64,000 bases of DNA, from the NCBI RefSeq assembly GCF_964340395.1, contig NC_135570.1, positions 10,957,822 through 11,021,821 of the forward strand, in the 5' to 3' direction. Source of the stretch: Glandiceps talaboti. Lineage: Eukaryota > Hemichordata > Enteropneusta > Spengelidae. How positions within the stretch are numbered: position 1 is the stretch's first letter; each line of letters begins with the position of its first letter. A program made the position numbers and the translations under genes. The notes beneath the pieces are model-generated. The model worked only from the letters and a program-made list of their open reading frames with translations, was not told where the DNA came from and did no database searches. This document shows, piece by piece, positions 1-10,835 of the stretch.

Positions 1-238
1 GATATTGATTAATTCTACAATGTAGTTCAGACAGTGGATTTAAACAATCCTGTCGTCTACAAAGTAAACAATGTCATCAAAAAATATGTCCATTGGTGAT
101 AAAAAGCACACGATTTATAGAATTACACTGTTTACAGCAGAAATTTGGGGGTTTGATATCAAATGCAATCTGATTAAAATCAGACGTATACATGTACACG
201 TCGTAATTTCTTTTTGGCTGTTACGTTGACTGTTGTTT

Positions 239-739
239 GTTCTTTTGTGAGCACTCACTACATACGTGTGACACAATACCATAGGTTTTCCTGAGCCACA
301 AGAGAGTGTCGAGTGAATTCACTTAACCAATGAACACATGTAATACGCCGAAACATACAGGTACTACAGTACTTCAGAGCGCTCTGTTCAAAAAGAGCAC
401 AAGCTGAGAGCGCAGACAACAATGTTATCATTACTGTTTGGTAGTTCTCTTTCTTTCAATTTCAAACGTAGTCTTGCTGCTAGACGTTCAGGCTTTCTTC
501 CGATACAATAAGCGAACAAAGTTCGCAGTGAGGGCTTGCCCGAACATCCTCGATAGTGATGTTCGGTCGTGTGTCGTAAATTGTATCGGAAGAACATCCG
601 AGGTCTAGCAGATAGACTATTTCAACGTTGGGTGTTGTATTATAAAGACGGATTCTGGTTGGCTACTCATAAGTAGGAGATTAGGTTCGGAGAAAACCGA
701 TGGTATTGTGTCAGATGTAACGAGCACTCACAAAAGAAC
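239..739. repeat. Fold-back (MITE-like) element with nested inverted repeats
   Basis: Outer arms at about 239-289 and 691-739 are reverse complements with few mismatches; both contain GTTCTTTTGTGAG and ACACAATACCAT on one strand or the other. A second inner pair lies near 469-503 and 575-610 (CTGCTAGAC / GTCTAGCAG and TTCCGATACAAT / ATTGTATCGGAA). No transposase-like coding is seen. This fits a non-autonomous fold-back DNA element; the exact ends and target duplication are not clear. The short open frames inside are strand artefacts of the arms. Confidence 0.75.
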
Positions 740-1374
740 TTACGTCTCAAAATAAATTTCTCTTACCCAGCCATGTGGTGCCCTATGTGATAGAAAATCA
801 CAGCGAACTAGCAGCTTTTCATGCCCAGTCATTTCTCCTGTAAAGCTAAAATACCCCACATCACTACATTTCACCATTTAAAGCCCTAAAGTAATGATTA
901 ACATTCAATGAAAGTGGCGAAATTTTTTCAAGATTGGCTAAGTCAGTGGGTAAATGTTTTAATTTGCTAGCAGGATCCCTGTGTATGCATACAAATGTCT
1001 GATAACCCAAGGCTATCTATAGTGAAATGGTTTATGCTTTATATGGCTGCACGAGCTATTTTTCAAATTGTCGATAGCACCTTTAAATCTTATAGTTCCT
1101 ACAGTATGAAATTCGAACCAGTATATAATTGCAATGCGTCTAATTGGAACCTCGTTGAAGCTGGAAGAGAAATGTTACTATGGGTTTCTTTCTTACAAAG
1201 CCCCATCTTCTAAATCCTGCAGTCAAAAAGAAAGCATGATTTCAAATATATACAAGTACTATCTTCAACATAAACATGTACTGACTAATCTTTACTAGTA
1301 CTCCAGCTAGTGTATTGAGTTTATACATAGTAGTATTTCCATCTATGTATCATTGAATTTGAAGTAAAATGTAA

Positions 1375-1376
<2 letters not shown>
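740..1376. other. Non-coding stretch, nothing recognised
   Basis: AT-rich sequence with only short open frames that show no family motif or splice context. Confidence 0.6.
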
Positions 1377-1413
<37 letters not shown>

Positions 1414-1573
1414 TCCCTCATACATACATACATACATACATACATACATACATACATACATACATACATACATACATACATACATACATACATGACATAC
1501 ATACATACATACATACATACATACACACACACACATACCTACATACATGCATGCGTGTACATTCATACATAGT

Positions 1574-1662
<89 letters not shown>

Positions 1663-1825
1663 TACTTGTACTCCGGTGTGGGCGTTAAATGTCGACTGAC
1701 AGTTGCAAATGAGTCTATTGACCAATCAGGGAAAAGCATGAAGACCGGTGTAATTGCTGAGTAGCAAATTTATCTAATATCTTTGGCGGGAGTGTACACA
1801 TACATACATACATACATACATACAT

Positions 1826-1865
<40 letters not shown>

Positions 1866-1905
1866 ACATACATACATACATACATACATACACATACACA
1901 CATGC
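1377..1905. repeat. Compound microsatellite cluster (CA)n and (CATA)n
   Basis: Arrays of CA at about 1377-1411 and 1583-1660, of CATA at about 1420-1530 and 1798-1842, then CA and CATA again to 1905. The 1666-1797 gap is unique sequence. Cys/Val- and Tyr/Met-rich open frames across it are translation of the repeat. Confidence 0.95.
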
Positions 1906-3040
1906 ACTTTTTGTAAGAGTGCATGATGTATGAAATATATGATATTTATCAACTGATCTAATTGCAATTTATCATGTCTACTTATCACAATAGTACATCT
2001 CAAGAGTTATCAAAGAGCTCACAGAGTGATATTAATGTACTTGAATATCAATCTCACATGCTCATCCATTCATTCAACATCTACATCGACCAGTGCACCT
2101 GCTGTCTAACTGATTAACGTTCACCAATTGAAAATGGATAACTGAGACAAGAAACAGGATAACATATGAAGCAACGTAGTTTATTACAAGTAATTTGGGA
2201 ACATGAAGGTCTAGACCCTCAGGAGTAATTTGGAAACATGAGGGTCTAGTTATGTAATAAAATGCATTACCGGTACTTCATATGTTTCTACAGACAGTAG
2301 CTCACACTTCCTTACAGGAGGTAAAAACAACAAAAGGAAGCCTGCTCTGTATGTGGATGACTTCGTTATGAGTTTTATGGAGTTTTTCTATAGTAAAAGG
2401 TCATTTCTGTCTCTCATCGTGTGATTAGATGCCATCAAAATGTATCTTTAAATGTCAGGTTACGTTTCTGTCGTAATCTCATCATTATTACAATTTTAAC
2501 TTGATATAGTTATATTATCATTATGTTTTAGTTGTGGCTTCATTTTATTTTATGATTTCTGTTATTGAAGTTAGAATACGTAATAACCACAATTATGTTT
2601 CATTAGCTTTCTTTGTGTTAAAAGATTTTCCATAATCATTTTTCTTTTTGTCAGAATTCTGTGTATATTGTGTCATTATGTAACAATACTCATCTAGACA
2701 TATTTCAACTTTCAATTTCTTATTTCATTGACTTTGATTTGCAATGTATCATGCAATCCGTTCATTAATTTTATGGTTTCTTGTTGGTTTATTCATTCAT
2801 TTCTTGCTTTCAAAGTTTCACTAATTTTACCTAGTATCTACTTTCTAAACCACAACCCAGGTCACTTCTTTATAAGCATACACCATCGTAAGGGGAATGA
2901 GTAGCCTGCTAGTCAATGAAACATAGGCTTTCAGTTGAACACTATAGCATATGGCATGATGATATTGCCTACAGCCAACTGTTACAACAGTCATTTTATT
3001 TTTACCTTCCATAAGAAAGGTTATGATTTAGGGATGAATA
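1906..3040. other. Non-coding stretch with one short duplicated motif
   Basis: The only structure seen is a pair of about 25-bp direct copies at about 2190-2215 and 2224-2250 (AGTAATTTGG...GGTCTAG). They also contain the inverted pair CTAGACCCTCA / TGAGGGTCTAG. No gene is recognised. Confidence 0.55.
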
Positions 3041-3041
3041 C

Positions 3042-3091
<50 letters not shown>

Positions 3092-4033
3092 GTCATCATT
3101 TTCTCAAAAACAGCTAGGTTAAGTTAATTCTCATGAAATTTGGTGCACACATATTTCTTTGGGTAATGGCTACAACTGAGTAGGTTTAGTAAACAATCAA
3201 TGACTATTAATAATTATTAGCATAATTAATGATTTTTGGTTATCGGGTTATATTTTAAGAACTTCAAATTTTATGCAATTTAGTACACACATTTGTGCTA
3301 CCAAAGCACATCAGTCCTGAAAATATTTTTGATGTAGCTTTCAGTTTTAATTAGTTATTTGCATATTTGCTTTCAGTTTTAATTATTTATTTGCATATTT
3401 ATGTTTTTAGTAATTAGACCATCTCTTTCCAAACCATGGAAAAATCTTGGTACAGTACGACCTATGCTAATTTCAATATTGACCCAATGATCTCATTGCA
3501 CGTTGTCCATTCCATACCATGATAAATCAGACCGCATCTGTGGGCAATCATGCCAGTGAATTTGCAAAGATAAATTCATACAATTGCTTCATTATTTCAT
3601 TTTCAATCAAAATTGAAAACCTTTGTCGTGGAAATGGGTCATAAGTTATGCAATAATCTCTTGCTGAAGATCTTTGTTCTGGCATAGTACTTTCGAAGTT
3701 CAAGATTTTTTACCAAAACATACATTTTTATTCCTCATTTGCATATCACCAATGGGATGTCATGAACAATCCTTTGTGCACACACCCAAATCAAGTTCAC
3801 ATGTTCACCAAATGTCAGGTGAATCTGCCAAGTGGTTTTTGAGTGTAAGTTTTTTTGCTTTTTTTACCAAAATCACACTTTTTTGACCCTAAATGCAGAC
3901 CTGTGATGCAATCATTTTGGTTTGAACAATTTCCCAACTTGACACCAAAAGTAATGTCCCCACCAAATACCAAGGCAATCAGTCTGGTGGTTTTTGGGTT
4001 TCAGTCACCCACAGTGACACACACACACGCACG

Positions 4034-4105
<72 letters not shown>
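3041..4105. repeat. Two opposed interspersed elements bracketed by (TCTG)n and (GACA)n
   Basis: (TCTG)n at 3041-3090 leads rightward into sequence with a CTCAAAAACAGCTAG ... GAAATTTGGTG motif. At the other end, (GACA)n at about 4031-4105 is preceded by the reverse-complement version of the same layout (CACCAAATACC ... GTTTTTGGG). A diverged third member follows a short CTGTCTGTCTG run near 29055. This is best read as two copies of one dispersed repeat, tails outward, each ending in a tetranucleotide microsatellite. No coding capacity is seen. Confidence 0.65.
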
Positions 4106-5254
4106 TTATCAGTTCAATTGTGTTAAAAATGTGTAAAAAAAACAAAACTTTCTTATTGTACATACAATAATTAACAAACTCTTCAGCTACTTTCTAGCTT
4201 ACCATAGTAAGCTTGCTATATTAATTATGCATTATGAATTTATTTCTTTGAATGTCATATCGCATTTATGGATTAACACTAACTGCATAAATTATACACA
4301 TCAACCTATATACAGTTCAATGACATACATGCTGACACTATGATTGTGTGTTTACACATTTTAAAGTAAACATCTGCAGTTCTTGAGAGACTGCTGATCA
4401 ACATTTGGCTCCACAAACATTACTGAATTATTAATATTACATGCATAATTCATCAAAGTAAGTTTAGAATTTAATGGTACATTGTAACAAGATTCTTTGT
4501 GGAATGCCAGCATTGTTTATTTGAATAACATAGCATGTTAATTAAACAATAACAGAAAGGATGTGTGCATCTATCGTAGTGACCCATTGTGATCAATTAG
4601 TCTGCTCAGTGAATTGTAAAGAACTAATTTATATCGGAATATGAACTTTAATAATCATGATAGCATAATGACACGATTAGTGTGCTTATAGAGGGTTCCA
4701 TAACATGGCACTGTATATAACTTGGTGTTTCAGTTAAGTTGGTGTACATCCCAGATGTACCTAAATGTATAATACTGAAATATAGCATTAAGAGCTGAAT
4801 AACACAGACTTTGACATTTGTTGAATTCAGTGTTCCAGATTGCAGCGTGACAAATAGGTTAGCAATGGCCGTGTTTTTTTTTTCATATTTACAATGCTTA
4901 TGCGATATGCTAAATATGGCTGATTTTTGCATCACTTACAATTACATATATGCTGCATCTGGCCATTTTGTGTACGTACTTACAATGATTGTACTACATA
5001 TTTCCATTGGTAGAAAGGGATGAAGGATTCATTTGGAATTTAATTCCCGAGAGTCATGATTGATAATTTTATTAAGGTTATTTGTGGGATTCTTTCCAAC
5101 AAATCAAAAACAGCTAGCTTTCCCTAAACTCCCAAATGATGCCATCCTAAATGCTATGCACAAGAGCTCTTGCATTACCATAGGATCTCATAGTTAGATG
5201 TACAGTAAGTATCCACAATGACAGCTTCTATTAAAAACATGTCCATCAAGTAGT
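4106..5254. other. Non-coding stretch, nothing recognised
   Basis: AT-rich, with only short opposing open frames around 4648-5023 and no domain motif. Confidence 0.55.
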
Positions 5255-5455
5255 GTTAATCTATCGAACCAATTAAGTAATTATTTTAGTTGTGTATATG
5301 TATATTATTGTAAGATTGTAACTGTGTTTGTGTTACTGTAATTATTTTAGTGTGTATATGTATTTTAATCTGCCTTTCATATTTTGGTGAAGCGAAAGGA
5401 AAATTTCTGTAAATGGACAATAAAGTTATATTCAATTCCATTCTATTCTAAGGTC
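5255..5455 (+). repeat. Possible LINE 3' end
   Basis: An internal duplication (TAATTATTTTAGT...GTGTATATGTAT at 5278-5306 and 5338-5366) is followed by an AATAAAG sequence and a short ATTCC/ATTCT tail at about 5430-5452. An AATAAA box directly followed by a pentanucleotide tail is typical of 3' ends of CR1-like LINEs. No reverse-transcriptase remnant is attached, so this is a weak call. Confidence 0.35.
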
Positions 5456-5708
5456 ATTGAACGCTTCATACATTTTGTCATGATTACTTAACTTGTCAAA
5501 AACTTTTGTCTTCAAGTCTCTTAGTTTGCTTTCTGTCGGGTAATCTATAAATTGCTAGTGAAGAAAGAGTTCCTTGAACACTACCAAGTGTGAATACAAA
5601 CGTGTATGAAGAGGTTTACATTTAATGTGGTACATTAGTAATAAAGGCTTAGATGGTTGAATAGTCTTCAAAATGCCTGCTTATGATATATTGTGTGTCT
5701 GTGGGTGG

Positions 5709-5753
<45 letters not shown>

Positions 5754-8117
5754 GTTTGTGCCTTGACAGATTTGACTGTATTAAACTTTCGTTGTAAATG
5801 TCTGTAACCATGTGACGTCTTTCATAATTCCTCTATCTTCTCATGAAAGTTTTATCTAGAGACATCATTCAAGTGTATTCCCACATTGTTAGATATCCCA
5901 CGCTTGGCTGTTTTTAAACTTTATATCATTCAAAACTATTCAAGGACTGATGACAACACAGCTTGGGGTCTGAGGCAGGTGCCCCTTTTATTTGTACCTA
6001 CAGGAAAAGAGATGTCAAACAGACCACCATACTGAAATACCCATGGTTGTAAAGACTGGCAAGTCAATGGATTAAACCTAGGAAACAAGTACTCATACTG
6101 GTTGACATTACTAGTAGCTGCCATACAGGTACACAAGCAAATAAGCTAACTGCATATCGTATGCCACCAAGGAGTCAACCCAAATAAAACCCTGTCACCA
6201 GCAGAACTACTCATTTATGATATGTACCTTAATAAGAGTTTAAACATTGTGAAACTCCTATGCGCTGTGCCATGGATAATTCAAGATACACTCTATCAAC
6301 CAGTCACCATGCAAGTGTATGAGTTTGCTAGGTGTATGTGCTTCCTTAGGAGGAAAAATAATTGTTTGGTTCCGGTTACCTATTTTTTCACTGCTGACCA
6401 TAAACTTTGTTTTACATATTTGAGAAAAAAATAATAAAATTGCAAAAATTGTGTGAAGTATAACAAGAAATAGTGGATGCGGAAACTGACATCAACTTTA
6501 AAAAAGACAATATAAAACTGTTCCTCCAATCTGTAATGGCTGTACATCTGATGAGAAGAAACCAATAACACAGAGACCATATGGACACTCACACATGAAA
6601 AAAAAGATATATATAAATCTACCTACTTCACCTATTCTAAAATTCCATGTAATCGGAACCAGACAATATATTTTTAAAGGCCTGACAGGGTTACTACAAT
6701 TCGTACCCTCATTACACCATACAAAATAGTGGACTGAATGTCACAATATATGTTACTGAAAAATACCCATCATCTACAAAATTTGATACAGCAGTAGAAC
6801 TATGTTGAGCAGTAGTATCAATAACATCACAACTATCATTGACATTATCATTTCTTTGAAAGTTGCTGTCGCCACTAATAGTTTGTGAGCATTTGTCAAT
6901 ATATATTACATGTAATGACGTATATGAAACACTCTTGTTACAACTTACAATGACACTGATATACTTTCCCTGAGATTAGTACTGGACACTGATAATATGA
7001 TTGCATGGCGACCCTAGTTTTTAAATGTTTCTCATTAGGGGTGGACCATTTGATATCCTAGGGGGGGGGGGGGGCTTGGAAGATTTCGGGAAAAAAAAGA
7101 TGCCAACTGGAGTTGCTTGAAAAAAAAATCCGGATATGAGTGGGTGATGGGAAAAAAAGATGGACCACTGCTGCTAAAAGAAATATCTTGGTAGGGAAAT
7201 TATGTACAAGTTCGAGTGTACTGTTCAACCTGCTCGTACCTCTCCAACTAGGACACTTGTCAGATCATGACAAACATTTTCAAACACATGTCAGGGACCA
7301 GTCAGTTTCGTTGGCCTGTGGTACATTTCTATTGTACACTAGGTATGACCTCCTAAAGTGCTCTAACACATCAGTGACTTTACTGTACATGCAATATCAA
7401 TGCCCCTATACCAATGTTACAGGCCCACTTTTATGACATGGAAAACATATCTAAAAAGTTCTATTTACTATAGCTTTTCGAAGCTTGGCAATATTACCTC
7501 AGAGTCTATCAATAACCTAAAAATTGCCTAAATAGAAACAAAAAACTGCAGATCTGCCAGGGGGGAAACCCCTGGACTCCCTCACCCCAGAGGCCACTCA
7601 TTCGTTAAACCAACAATAAGATTCACCAAAATTGGTAAAAAAAACTTCAAAAGCTTCTAGGGGGAGACCCCCCTAGGACCCATAAGAGGTACACATGTTT
7701 CAGTCTCAAATCAAAGTTCTTTCCCCCACCTCTTACTGTCAAGATGCTATGAAACTTTATTTAAAAAAAATTTCAACCTTATGAAGTTGCTTTTTACATG
7801 TTAGAGCTTTCATGTAAAGCTTGCAAATTATTGTCTGAAAATGTCTGTGAATAGCCTGAAAATTGGCTTTAAGAGTAAAAATCCTCCAGAGCTTCTAGGG
7901 GAGACCCCCTAGAACACTCCCAACCTCCCCAGTCACACACACACACACACTCACACAAGAGGTGGACATATCCCAGTCTCAAAGCTCTTCTCTCTACAGC
8001 TTACTGTCAGATGCTATGAAACTTTATTCACAGGGGTCAGTGACTTTTGGTCGGCCCAATGGAAAAAAACACTGAGGCCATGCGACCTGAGTAGTAGCGT
8101 TATATGAAAACGCTGAG
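5456..8117. other. Non-coding stretch with a (TG)n and G-runs
   Basis: (TG)n lies at 5712-5750, a G-run near 7060-7074 and A-runs nearby. The motif CTAGGGGGAGACCCCC recurs in variants at about 7660-7680 and 7895-7915, each a short palindrome. No exon is supported. Confidence 0.55.
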
Positions 8118-8425
8118 ATTTACCAGATTTCGGTTGATCTGACTTGAAGAAGTCTGGTTTATACTGCCTTTGTTGTTCCTGTAATTCTTGCTGTAGTTGA
8201 CGATCAGCTGACATTTTGTCTGCGGACTGAACGGGACTGTTACTAAGGTAACGATGTGGGAGAAACCCTTGGCGTGGCCTCTTCACTGTTCAGCTGATCA
8301 CTGAATTGGGCAATACCATCCCGTATTTGGCGATACGAAAATTCTTCGTCACTCCGCTGTTCCAGCTGTTCTCTAAGGGCTTGGAATGCGTTGGTAGGTT
8401 CTTCAGAATATGACTGGGGTGCGGT
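8118..8425 (-). pseudogene. Possible decayed coding remnant, unknown protein
   Basis: Two adjacent open stretches on the minus strand read like protein but in different frames. The upstream one (8425 down to about 8248) starts after a poly-Pro run and is rich in Gln, Glu and Arg (SYSEEPTNAFQALREQLEQR). The second (about 8290 down to 8118) includes SADRQLQQELQEQQRQY and ends at a possible donor (CTG/GTAAAT). A frameshift or missed intron separates them. The composition suggests a coiled coil. I recognise no family. It could be chance. Confidence 0.3.
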
Positions 8426-9303
8426 GGGGGGGGGGGGGGGTCTGCCAGATCCAGCTACTTTTGGCGCCGGTCTTTCCTCAAGTCGTAGAACTAGAAGCCA
8501 TGACTGGCAACATCAACTCCAAAAAAATACGGCGTGGTCGACTTAGGTAGATATACTAAATGCTGTACTCGTTAGAGTTTGCGAAAAACCAACCCTTGTG
8601 GATTCAAATTTCAGCTGTCGGAGTTCAATTCACCCACTTGAAGTGTTCTGTACATGTATACATGCTGAGTAATAGGTTGAAAGCAGAGTTAAAAGTTTGA
8701 AACTGAAAGTGGACTCATTAGCTTGCGTAATTAGACCCTTAGAGAGCACCATTTATGAGGAGTGCTCCGTGCCTCAAAGGCACGCATTTTTTGAGACCAT
8801 GTCTAATACAAGTAATCCTTTTAAACCCATATCCAGTGTAATGGAACAAATATGAATTATGAATATTTAATAATGCTTACCTATTAGTCAGTTGAAACGT
8901 GTCAATGCAACACTGAATACGTTAGAACCATGGCGTGTCGGCTTACTGTTTTTTGTTATAGATTGTTTTTAACATAGGAAGGAGGCTTATCTTTTCATTT
9001 TTTAAATTTTTTTTTACATATTTATACCTCGAGTGACTGTTATATTTTATTCCCGTTCACCACAACCTCCTCACCCGCCGCCATCTCAATCCCATCATCA
9101 ATAAGATCTAACTTTTGATCGATAAATGACAACATTTTACAGTCTTGAACTTGTTGTGTTGAACTTGTTATCCATAATAGTCGATGTCCAATTTATAACA
9201 GGATTTTATTGTGGATTATGTAAGTGACTTAATATTTAACATTAGCATGGCCATTTAGTATATAATTGCTTAAGTATTTAGTATATAATTACTTAAGTAT
9301 AAC

Positions 9304-9305
<2 letters not shown>
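8426..9305. other. Non-coding stretch, nothing recognised
   Basis: A G-run at about 8427-8440, then AT-rich sequence without exon signals. Confidence 0.55.

Positions 9306-9388
<83 letters not shown>
9306..9388. repeat. (TA)n microsatellite, left flank of hairpin element A
   Basis: An uninterrupted TA dinucleotide run that abuts the left arm of the perfect inverted repeat. Confidence 0.97.
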
Positions 9389-9392
<4 letters not shown>

Positions 9393-9423
9393 AGGGTAGA
9401 AGAAAATCAAGTCGGGTTTTTCG

Positions 9424-9465
9424 TCTCTACAAGCCTGTTTCGTGAGTAAATCACTCGTCAGGAGA
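9424..9465 (-). ncRNA. Hammerhead ribozyme motif (left arm, minus strand)
   Basis: Exact mirror of the plus-strand motif in the other arm: core CUGACGA, stem II GUGA/UCAC, GAA, a 3-bp stem III with loop GGCU, cleavage-site A and a 4-bp stem I. All core nucleotides expected for a type I hammerhead are present. Confidence 0.75.
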
Positions 9466-9483
9466 TGTTGACGTACATCAACA

Positions 9484-9525
9484 TCTCCTGACGAGTGATT
9501 TACTCACGAAACAGGCTTGTAGAGA
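9484..9525 (+). ncRNA. Hammerhead ribozyme motif (right arm, plus strand)
   Basis: Read 5' to 3': stem I strand UCUC (9484-9487); core CUGACGA (9488-9494); stem II GUGA/UCAC (9495-9498 and 9504-9507, loop UUUAC); GAA (9508-9510); stem III ACA/UGU (9511-9513 and 9518-9520, loop GGCU); A at 9521 as the residue 5' of the cleavage site; stem I return GAGA (9522-9525). This meets the CUGANGA...GAAA...UH consensus. The very short stems I and III resemble the minimal hammerheads of Penelope-like elements, which may work as dimers. Activity is inferred, not shown. Confidence 0.8.
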
Positions 9526-9565
9526 CGAAAAACCCGACTTGATTTTCTTCTACCCTCAACATATA

Positions 9566-9623
9566 CTCCGCTCTGCGTGCAGACGTATCGAGCACTGTGC
9601 TACGGATAAATCTTACCACTGAC

Positions 9624-9626
<3 letters not shown>
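9566..9626 (+). repeat. Tail of element A
   Basis: Contains GCTCTGC (9570-9576) and GAGCACTGT (9590-9598) before the (TA)n array. The same two boxes in the same order occur beside the (TA)n arrays of the elements at 10003-10190 and 48598-48737. The elements at 52391-52660 show at least the second box. Confidence 0.7.

Positions 9627-9693
<67 letters not shown>
9627..9693. repeat. (TA)n microsatellite, right flank of element A
   Basis: An uninterrupted TA run following the element tail. Confidence 0.97.
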
Positions 9694-9697
<4 letters not shown>

Positions 9698-9907
9698 AAC
9701 CCAACGGTCTTGTTACGTAATGTGCCAGTCAAACTCTAAGCGAGCGCACATACCTTATCAAACTGATCTAGTCATCTGATGACCGCAGAAGTGAGAAACT
9801 GAGGTATATATGCCTTAAGTCCTCCTAATTTTAAGTACATTAATACAATATTTCATTGAGCACTGTTCTCTTCAGCCAGACGCCTTCATTTTTATTATTA
9901 CATTTAT

Positions 9908-9915
<8 letters not shown>

Positions 9916-9997
<82 letters not shown>
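9916..9997. repeat. (TA)n microsatellite, left flank of hairpin element B
   Basis: A TA run preceded by a few CA units. Between 9694 and 9915 nothing is recognised. Confidence 0.97.
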
Positions 9998-10000
<3 letters not shown>

Positions 10001-10002
10001 TA

Positions 10003-10204
10003 TAAGCATACGTGTCTCACTGGATGAGGGAACAGCGCTAGATGCAATATTACTAGCAGAGCATTATCCAAAGAACAAGGTTGTTATAAGTCGTTACTCG
10101 AAGTTGTACGCTTCCTCAGCGATCATCAGGGGACGATCATCAGGCGATGATCGCTGAGGAAGCGTGAAACTCCTAGTAACGACTTATAACGTCCCAAGTC
10201 TTTG

Positions 10205-10207
<3 letters not shown>
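10003..10207 (-). mobile_element. Hairpin element B with two decayed hammerhead-like cores
   Basis: Arms 10083-10127 and 10146-10190 are reverse complements with four mismatches over 45 bp. On the minus strand the order is hairpin, spacer, GCTCTGC (10062-10056), AGCGCTGT (10039-10032), then (TA)n, the same layout as element A. The plus-strand arm keeps GAAAC plus a 3-bp stem III (ACU/AGU) and UA (10166-10178), but the CUGAUGA box reads GCGAUGA (10144-10150). The minus-strand arm keeps CUGAUGA (10129-10123), but GAA reads ACA. Confidence 0.65.

Positions 10208-10280
<73 letters not shown>
10208..10280. repeat. (TA)n microsatellite, right flank of element B
   Basis: An uninterrupted TA run. 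Confidence 0.97.
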
Positions 10281-10282
<2 letters not shown>

Positions 10283-10835
10283 ATGTACACATGGGGAATA
10301 TTGTAGAACCAACGGCTACATGATAAAGATCGATTATGGTGGTTATGTGCACTTATGTGCGACTCAAACCTATGATATTATTCTTATATAAAATGCTGAT
10401 TATCGCAATTTTCATATAAATTCATAAATTGATTCCCGATAGAAACATTGGCGATGTATTGTAATAAAAACACTTATTTGTAATAAAATAAACATGTGCT
10501 GAGCTACAGAAACATCACAAAATAGTCGTAAGTATTGCTTTTTATTTTAAATCATTCAATATATAAATTTTTTTTTTTCTATTTTCTTTATCTCTATCAG
10601 TGGTCTTTAAAATTGGAAAACGTCCGGAGAACGTCAACGATTCCATTAGGTGACTTGGCACTATCCTCTCAAGATAAACTTCTAACATGAAACATGATCT
10701 TTTTATCTATCACCCTTCAAAAATGGTTGCCGACAGAGGGTTTGATTTTTATGTTCATATTTGATAAACCATGAACCCACAATTTCTCCAATTGACGTTC
10801 TGTGATATATTTACACTTTAAAGAGTTCTACTTAC
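10281..10835. other. Start of the downstream intron of the first GPCR gene (minus strand)
   Basis: AT-rich, without exon signals. It begins with a GTAAGT donor (minus strand, 10835 downward). No exon homologous to the second exon of the other receptor is seen between here and position 1. Confidence 0.6.

Larger units (their letters stand above)
9384..9565. mobile_element. Hairpin element A: perfect 88-bp inverted repeat with 6-nt spacer
   Basis: Arms 9384-9471 and 9478-9565 are perfect reverse complements around the spacer CGTACA. Each arm contains a hammerhead-ribozyme core, one on each strand. The right side continues through a tail (9566-9626) into a second (TA)n. Perfect arm identity implies a recent origin or continuing homogenisation. 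Hammerhead motifs are known in Penelope-like elements and in animal retrozymes, so I infer a non-autonomous retroelement fragment. No reverse transcriptase is nearby. Confidence 0.8.
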
